Of a DNA stretch of 64,000 nucleotides, positions 59,389 through 64,000 are shown in pieces. The notes below the pieces were generated by a model that was not told where the DNA came from, did not search any database, and worked only from the letters and a program-made list of their open reading frames with translations. Location of the stretch: assembly GCF_016698665.1 (NCBI RefSeq), contig NZ_CP068046.1:434001-498000 (forward strand), written 5' to 3'. Source of the stretch: Devosia rhizoryzae (lineage in GTDB: Bacteria > Pseudomonadota > Alphaproteobacteria > Rhizobiales > Devosiaceae). Both the position numbers and the translations under genes were made by a program. The first letter of the stretch is position 1. Every line of letters starts with the position of its first letter.

Positions 59389-59640
59389 TTAGCCGCCCGT
59401 CATCGGCGGCAGGATAGCGACGGTCTGCGCGCCATCGAGCGGCGTATCCCAGGGCACGATGCGAGCATCGCGGCTGAGCTTGAAAATCGAAGGATCGGCC
59501 ATGGCATAGTCGAGCGCTTCGTCTCGCGATCGCAGCCAACTCACGAGATCGGCCAGGGTCTTTACCTCTTCGGGGGGCGAAACCTCGTCGCTGGCGCGGT
59601 TGAGACGTTCACGCAACCAGGCGAAATAGAGAACCTTCAT
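59389..59640 (-). CDS. moaD: Molybdopterin synthase sulfur carrier subunit
   Basis: An 83-residue ubiquitin-like sulfur carrier beginning MKVLYFAWLRERL and ending PPMTGG; the C-terminal Gly-Gly is thiocarboxylated by MoeB-type enzymes. The ATG at 59640 overlaps the pgsA stop, matching the conserved uvrC-pgsA-moaD-moaE order of Rhizobiales. The central part (TLADLVSWLRSRDE) is the usual helix. Confidence 0.95.
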   Translation of the reverse strand: MKVLYFAWLRERLNRASDEVSPPEEVKTLADLVSWLRSRDEALDYAMADPSIFKLSRDARIVPWDTPLDGAQTVAILPPMTGG

Positions 59641-60203
59641 CTGCCGATCCCGGAGAGATGCGGCCAGGAGGCGCGTAGATAGTTCCAGCCCGTGATCAGC
59701 GTGATGATGCCGGCAGCCCAAAGCAGGATGTCGGACAAAAGACCGACAGCTGGCACAACGCCTTCAAGAAGGATGACTGCTAGGGCGACAAGCTGGACCG
59801 TGGTCTTCCATTTGGCCAGCTGGCTGACCGGCAAGACGACAGTCTTGTTGCCGAGGAACTCGCGCAGACCCGAAATAAAGAATTCGCGGAAATAGATGGC
59901 GGTCACGGGGATCATGTCCCAAGCCGATAGCGAGCCATCCCAGGCGAGGGCCGCTATCAAAATGCCGACAAGCAGTTTGTCGGCGATCGGATCGAGCATG
60001 CGCCCGAGGTCGGAATACTGGTCCCAGGCCCGCGCCAGATAGCCATCGAGATAGTCGCTCACAGCCGCCAGAACATAGAGAACCAGCGCCACGATGCGCA
60101 GGGTCGGGTCCCCGCTCATGACCATGGCGACGATCGGAATGATCGCCAGGATGCGGGCGATGGTGATGATATTGGGAACGAGAAGCAGCGGATTGCGGTT
60201 CAT
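59637..60203 (-). CDS. pgsA: CDP-diacylglycerol-glycerol-3-phosphate 3-phosphatidyltransferase
   Basis: A 188-residue inner-membrane enzyme making phosphatidylglycerol phosphate. The CDP-alcohol phosphotransferase motif is split as DYLDGYLAR and GRMLDPIAD (about residues 48-74). There are about four to five spans. ATG at 60203 (MNRNPLLLVPNIITIARIL) is the normal family start. moaD overlaps by ATGA. Repeat C2 lies upstream. Confidence 0.95.
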   Translation of the reverse strand: MNRNPLLLVPNIITIARILAIIPIVAMVMSGDPTLRIVALVLYVLAAVSDYLDGYLARAWDQYSDLGRMLDPIADKLLVGILIAALAWDGSLSAWDMIPVTAIYFREFFISGLREFLGNKTVVLPVSQLAKWKTTVQLVALAVILLEGVVPAVGLLSDILLWAAGIITLITGWNYLRASWPHLSGIGR

Positions 60204-60242
60204 GGGGGGAGAGAACAGGAAGGGCAGCGGGGGGTCAAGCGT

Positions 60243-60361
60243 CTTCCCTCTCCCCTCGCGGGAGAGGGTGCCCGAAGGGCAGGTGAGGGGTGCCAACATT
60301 AGCAAGATCCCTAATCCGTCTCGCTGCGCGAGCCACCTTCTCCCGCGAGGGGAGAAGGGAA
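60243..60361. repeat. Repeat family C, copy 2
   Basis: CTCTCCCCTCGCGGGAGAGG with GTGCCCGAAGGGCAGGTGAG at the left and CACCTTCTCCCGCGAGGGGA at the right. It fills the gap between pgsA and the DAHP synthase gene, a junction that is not the usual one for pgsA. Confidence 0.85.
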
Positions 60362-60377
60362 GCTGCGGCTGAAGCGA

Positions 60378-61451
60378 TTAAGCAACGGCCTGGGTGGTCA
60401 CGGCCCGCCGCTTCTCGACCGCATCGGCAAGGGCGTTAAGGGCGGTGACCGTCGTGTCCCAATCAATGCAGCCATCGGTGATGGACTGGCCGTAGACCAG
60501 TTCCTTGCCGGCCACCAGGTCCTGGCAGCCCGCGACGAGGTTGGACTCGATCATGACGCCGATGATACGCCGATCGCCCGCCGCCATCTGGTGGCCGATG
60601 TCGGCAAGGACCTTGGGCTGGTTCTCCGGATCTTTGGACGAATTGGCGTGGCTGGCGTCGATCATGATGGCGGGGTTTAAGCCAGCCTTGGTCGCCGCCT
60701 GGGCCGCGGCCTCGACGCTGGCGGCATCGTAGTTCGTGGTTTTGCCACCGCGCAGAATGATGTGGCAGTCCTCATTGCCGGTGGTCGCGGCAATAGCGGA
60801 GCGGCCGTCCTTGGTGACGGCGAGGAAATGGTGGGGGTGAGAGGCGGAGAGCACCGCGTCTAGAGCGATCTTGACGTTGCCATCGGTGCCGTTCTTGAAG
60901 CCGACTGGGCAGGAAAGTCCCGAGGCCAGTTCACGGTGGATCTGCGATTCGGTGGTGCGTGCGCCGATAGCTGCCCAGGAAACGAGGTCGGCAATGTATT
61001 GTGGCGTCGTCATATCGAGGAATTCGCAGGCCGCCGGCAGCCCGAGATTGTTGACGTCGAGCAGCATCGTGCGGGCCACGTTGAGGCCCTCGGCAATGTT
61101 GAAGCTGCCATCGAGATCGGGATCGTTGATCAGGCCCTTCCAGCCGACCGTCGTGCGGGGCTTTTCGAAGTAGACGCGCATGATGATTTCGAGCCGGTCG
61201 CCGAGCTGTTCGCGCAGCACGACGAGGCGCCGGGCATAGTCCATCGCTGCCTTGGGATCGTGGATGGAGCAGGGGCCAACGACTACGGCGAGCCGGTCGT
61301 CCTGGCCGGTCAGGATATTGTGGAAGGCGTGACGAGCAGCGATGACGGTGCGGGTCGCAGCATCGGTGCGCGGATGCTGGCGTATCACGTCGATCGGCGT
61401 CGGCAGCGGTTTTATTTCGGTGATGCGCAGGTCGTCGGTGGATTTGAGCAT
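60378..61451 (-). CDS. aroG: 3-deoxy-7-phosphoheptulonate synthase (type I)
   Basis: A 357-residue DAHP synthase that joins phosphoenolpyruvate and erythrose 4-phosphate, the first step of aromatic synthesis. Type I marks are VVVGPCSIHDPKAAMDYARRL near residue 57, RVYFEKPRTTVGWKGLINDP near 92, and DASHANSSKDPENQP near 265. The isozyme class (AroF, G or H) cannot be decided from sequence by eye. Alphaproteobacteria often rely on a type II enzyme, so this one may be a second, separately controlled copy. A full attenuator precedes it. Confidence 0.92.
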   Translation of the reverse strand: MLKSTDDLRITEIKPLPTPIDVIRQHPRTDAATRTVIAARHAFHNILTGQDDRLAVVVGPCSIHDPKAAMDYARRLVVLREQLGDRLEIIMRVYFEKPRTTVGWKGLINDPDLDGSFNIAEGLNVARTMLLDVNNLGLPAACEFLDMTTPQYIADLVSWAAIGARTTESQIHRELASGLSCPVGFKNGTDGNVKIALDAVLSASHPHHFLAVTKDGRSAIAATTGNEDCHIILRGGKTTNYDAASVEAAAQAATKAGLNPAIMIDASHANSSKDPENQPKVLADIGHQMAAGDRRIIGVMIESNLVAGCQDLVAGKELVYGQSITDGCIDWDTTVTALNALADAVEKRRAVTTQAVA

Positions 61452-61486
61452 GTCGTGGTCCTCGGTGTTTTAGATCGAGGGGCCAC

Positions 61487-61515
61487 AAAAAAGCCGCCTC
61501 GGAAGTCGGGCGGCT
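61487..61515 (-). terminator. Attenuator terminator before the DAHP synthase gene
   Basis: On the minus strand AGCCGCC (61515-61509) pairs with GGCGGCT (61498-61492), followed by a six-T run (61492-61487). It lies 31 bp after the leader-peptide stop and 36 bp before the aroG start. AGCC-A-GCCGCC (61519-61509) can instead pair with GGCGGAGGCT inside the leader (61573-61564), forming an antiterminator. Confidence 0.82.
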
Positions 61516-61545
61516 GGCTTGCGATTTGGTCTGGTCTTGTCGGGA

Positions 61546-61620
61546 TCAGGACGCGCGCGCAAAAGCCTCCGCCGGGAGCGGATAGCTAAAGTACCAATAA
61601 AAGGTGGCGGCGTTGATCAT
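61546..61620 (-). CDS. Aromatic leader peptide of the aroG attenuator (24 residues)
   Basis: ATG at 61620 opens a 24-codon frame ending at TGA 61548-61546. Codons 7 to 13 read Phe-Tyr-Trp-Tyr-Phe-Ser-Tyr, and Phe returns at 20. Six aromatic codons in seven, followed by a terminator with a competing antiterminator, is the classical design for attenuation by charged aromatic tRNAs. No ribosome site is seen; a promoter candidate places the transcript start at or next to the ATG, so a leaderless start is likely, as known for trpL in Sinorhizobium. Confidence 0.82.
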   Translation of the reverse strand: MINAATFYWYFSYPLPAEAFARAS

Positions 61621-61627
61621 GGCGGCA

Positions 61628-61656
61628 AGCTAGCGCGACAGCCGGGACTTTGTCGA
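61628..61656 (-). promoter_or_regulatory. Candidate promoter for the aroG leader
   Basis: On the minus strand TCGACA (61656-61651) resembles a -35 box, and 17 bp later CTAGCT (61633-61628) resembles the alphaproteobacterial -10 (CTATAT). The predicted start is at about 61621, one base from the leader ATG. The -35 also lies in the loop of a GTCGGGACT/AGTCCCGGC hairpin (61640-61663), probably the end of the YCII transcript. Confidence 0.45.
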
Positions 61657-61678
61657 GTCCCGACTTTGGTAGGGGATC

Positions 61679-62038
61679 TTAGCCCGCCATGGCCATGTTG
61701 AAGGCATCGAGCCGCAGGATGGTGACCTCGCCATCCCAGATCGGCCATAGCTTCCTATGGAGATCGACGAAGCGTTCGGTCCAGTGTACGATTTCGGCTT
61801 CGGTTGGCAGATCGTAGATGGCGTAGCCGCCCAGCATCTCCTTGGCCTCGGCATAGGGGCCATCGGTGACCATCTGGCCCTTGTGCGTCGTGACGGTGCC
61901 GGCCAGCGCCATGCCACCGGTTTCCGTCATGCGGATGCCGGCTTCCATGCCGAGCTGGACGATGGCTTGCATCAGTTCGCCGGGCGGATTGCTGGCGACC
62001 TCTGGATTGAGCGTCTTGACCATGGTGAGGAACTTCAT
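61679..62038 (-). CDS. YCII-related (DGPF) domain protein
   Basis: A 119-residue protein of the YCII/DGPF family. DGPYAEAKEMLGGYAIYDL (residues 59-77) contains the family DGP motif, followed by the amphipathic end EAEIVHWTERFVDLH. GGAG precedes the ATG. Some relatives are dehydrochlorinase-like or sigma-factor-linked, but the function is not known here. It lies between uvrC and the aroG leader. Confidence 0.88.
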   Translation of the reverse strand: MKFLTMVKTLNPEVASNPPGELMQAIVQLGMEAGIRMTETGGMALAGTVTTHKGQMVTDGPYAEAKEMLGGYAIYDLPTEAEIVHWTERFVDLHRKLWPIWDGEVTILRLDAFNMAMAG

Positions 62039-62101
62039 CGGTATTCTCCGGACAGTGTTTCATCACAGCGACGAGCGGGCCCGGCCGGCTTCGACAATTT
62101 T

Positions 62102-63988
62102 TCAGCTGCGATTGAAGTAATCGTAGACCAGCTGGGCCATGGCTCGGGAGATGGTGGGCACGGACTGCAGATCGATCAGCGACGCGCGGCTCACGGCCTT
62201 GGCCGAGCCGAAGTGATTGAGCAGAGCCCGCTTGCGGGTGGGCCCGATGCCCTCGATTTCGTCGAGCGGGTTCTTGATCTGGTCTTTCTTGCGCTTGGCG
62301 CGATGGGTGCCGATGGCAAAACGGTGCGCCTCGTCGCGCAGACGCTGGACATAATAGAGCACCGGATCGCGGTGCGGCAGCATGAAGGCGTCCTTGCCCT
62401 CCATGAAGAATTTTTCGCGACCTGCATCGCGCTCCTCGCCCTTGGCGATGCCGATGAAGGTCACCTCTTTGGGCAGGTTGAGCTGGGCAATGACTTCGCG
62501 CACGGCATTAAGCTGACCGGCGCCGCCGTCGATGAAGACGACGTCCGGCCAGTCCGGCATGCCGCTATCCTCGACCTCGTCGGCTTCGGCATCGCTTTCA
62601 TTGGCGAGGCGGGTAAAGCGACGGGTCAGCACTTCGCGCATCATCCCGAAGTCATCGCCGGCGGTGATCTCGGACTTGATGTTGAAGGTCCGGTAGTGCT
62701 TTTTGGAAAAGCCCTCTTCCCCCGCCACGATCATGGCGCCCACCATGTTGGTGCCGGAAATGTGGGAGTTGTCATAGACTTCGATGCGGCGTGGCGGTTC
62801 GTCGAGGCCAAAGCAATTGGCGACGCCTTCAAGCAGGGTGCGGTTGGAAGCGCCTTCCGCGAGCTGTCGGCCAAGAGCTTCGCGGGCATTGTTGAGCGCG
62901 TGATTGACCAGATCGCGCTTTTCGCCACGCTGCGGCTGCTCGATGTAAACGCGGCGACCGGCGCGGCTGGTCAGTGCCTCTTCCATCAAGCCGTGTTCCG
63001 ATAGTTCGTGGCTGACCAGCACCAAACGGGCAGGGGTGCGGTTCTCGTAGAACTGGGCAATGAAGGCTTCAAGAACTTCGGCGTCGGAGAGCGATGCATC
63101 GGCGCGTGGGCGGTAGGGATAGTTGCCCCAGTTCTGGTAGGCACGGAAGAAGAAGACCTGGACGCAGAACTGTCCGCCCTCGTGGTGGATGGCAAAGACG
63201 TCGGCTTCCTCGACCGACTTTGCCGTGGCGTCGCCCTGCGACTGTACCAGCGCCAGAGCCCCAAGGCGGTCTCGGATCAATGCGGCGCGTTCGAAGTCCA
63301 TGTCCTCGGCCGCCTTGCTCATATCGGCCTGGAGGTGTTTACGGACCGCGTCGGACTTGCCGGACAGAAACTGGCGCGCATCTTCGACCAACTCGCCGTA
63401 GGCCTCGAGGCTGATCTCGCGAGTGCAGGGCCCGGCGCAGCGCTTAATCTGGTACTGAAGGCAGGGCCGCGTGCGCGCGGCGTAGAAACTGTCGGAGCAG
63501 TTGCGCAGAAGGAACGCCTTCTGCAGGCTGGCAATGGTGCGACCTACCGCGGTTGCTGAAGCGAAGGGGCCGAAATAATGGCCAGGACGGCGACGAGTGC
63601 CGCGATGCTTGGTCAGCTCCGGCGCTTCGTGGTCCGTCGCGATGTGGATATAGGGGAAGCTCTTATCGTCGCGCAGCAATACGTTGAAGCGTGGCTTCAA
63701 CCGCTTGATCATATTCGCTTCAAGCAGCAGCGCCTCAGACTCGGTTTCGGTCCGCACGAACTCCATGCTGACGGTCGCAGCGATCATGCGCTGGAGGCGC
63801 AGCTCCAGTCCGTCGGGGCGGGTATAGTTGGTGACGCGCGCCTTGAGGTTGCGGGCCTTGCCCACATACATGACCTCGCCCCCGGCATCGAGCATGCGAT
63901 AAACGCCAGGTGCATTGGGGAGAGTGCGAACGAAGGCCCGGATGACGTCCGGGCCGGATGGAGGCGGCAGGGCAGTTGTGTCGGTCAT
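62102..63988 (-). CDS. uvrC: Excinuclease ABC subunit C
   Basis: A 628-residue nucleotide-excision-repair nuclease. The GIY-YIG domain is residues 20-105 ([22 protein letters not shown]), the UVR motif for UvrB contact is near 215 ([17 protein letters not shown]), the RNase H-like domain spans about 390-540 ([23 protein letters not shown]), and the C-terminal helix-hairpin-helix pair is near 575 ([19 protein letters not shown]). The length is normal. In relatives pgsA usually follows directly; here YCII, aroG and repeat C2 intervene. Confidence 0.97.
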   Translation of the reverse strand: MTDTTALPPPSGPDVIRAFVRTLPNAPGVYRMLDAGGEVMYVGKARNLKARVTNYTRPDGLELRLQRMIAATVSMEFVRTETESEALLLEANMIKRLKPRFNVLLRDDKSFPYIHIATDHEAPELTKHRGTRRRPGHYFGPFASATAVGRTIASLQKAFLLRNCSDSFYAARTRPCLQYQIKRCAGPCTREISLEAYGELVEDARQFLSGKSDAVRKHLQADMSKAAEDMDFERAALIRDRLGALALVQSQGDATAKSVEEADVFAIHHEGGQFCVQVFFFRAYQNWGNYPYRPRADASLSDAEVLEAFIAQFYENRTPARLVLVSHELSEHGLMEEALTSRAGRRVYIEQPQRGEKRDLVNHALNNAREALGRQLAEGASNRTLLEGVANCFGLDEPPRRIEVYDNSHISGTNMVGAMIVAGEEGFSKKHYRTFNIKSEITAGDDFGMMREVLTRRFTRLANESDAEADEVEDSGMPDWPDVVFIDGGAGQLNAVREVIAQLNLPKEVTFIGIAKGEERDAGREKFFMEGKDAFMLPHRDPVLYYVQRLRDEAHRFAIGTHRAKRKKDQIKNPLDEIEGIGPTRKRALLNHFGSAKAVSRASLIDLQSVPTISRAMAQLVYDYFNRS

Positions 63989-64000
63989 AGGCGCGGGGTT

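Noticed and set aside
1..64000. CRISPR array, prophage or complete insertion sequence.
   Set aside because: No regularly spaced direct repeats, no cas, phage structural or transposase genes were found. The repeated elements are individual palindromes.

Overview
The window is a GC-rich chromosomal segment of an alphaproteobacterium, most likely Hyphomicrobiales (Rhizobiales). The evidence is gene content and order: petABC, uvrC/pgsA/moaDE and prs/rplY/pth/ychF/MaoC neighbourhoods, a DUF1059 protein, a BMP-type nucleoside ABC transporter and many palindromic intergenic repeats. Protein style is compatible with Devosia or relatives, but the genus cannot be fixed from the sequence alone. I see no rRNA, tRNA, CRISPR array, complete insertion sequence or prophage.

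Positions 1-23260 form a purine salvage and ureide-degradation region. ABC transporter genes (10160-14832) import nucleosides. Guanine deaminase (guaD) and adenine deaminase (ade) make xanthine and hypoxanthine. XdhA/XdhB with chaperone XdhC makes urate, membrane urate hydroxylase PuuD makes 5-hydroxyisourate, and UraH plus a fused allantoinase/OHCU-decarboxylase take it to allantoate. AllE and AllA handle ureidoglycine and ureidoglycolate, and malate synthase G takes the glyoxylate into central metabolism. The allantoate amidohydrolase step is not in the window. MoaD, MoaE (58941-59640) and a PgeF-type purine nucleoside enzyme (51722-52480) lie further right and could support the same chemistry.

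Positions 23260-36640 hold mixed chromosomal genes: an MgtC-like protein, a 400-bp noncoding stretch unusually dense in hairpins (24140-24542), a membrane-anchored TolB/TPR protein, a MurD2-MurL pair for an alternative D-glutamate route to peptidoglycan, glutathione transferases, two Nudix hydrolases, CCA transferase, a cysteine-less DUF1059 protein and hemF. Positions 36640-40873 carry trmL, the cytochrome bc1 operon petABC and apt.

Positions 40990-56350 hold small stress and unknown genes, TerC, two MaoC proteins, ychF, a GH4 glycosidase, pth, rplY, a BrnT/BrnA toxin-antitoxin pair, prs, pgeF, a MidA-type methyltransferase, lgt, ubiK, a YbjN protein and proC. Positions 56370-64000 hold a MarR regulator divergent from ilvE, a desaturase, moaE-moaD-pgsA, a type I DAHP synthase behind a complete aromatic-amino-acid attenuator, a YCII protein and uvrC.

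At least five families of intergenic palindromic repeats (called A to E here) are scattered through the window. Two copies sit inside the xdh gene run. One of them appears to have separated xdhB from its original start region while remaining translatable, so that stop-start coupling to xdhB is kept.
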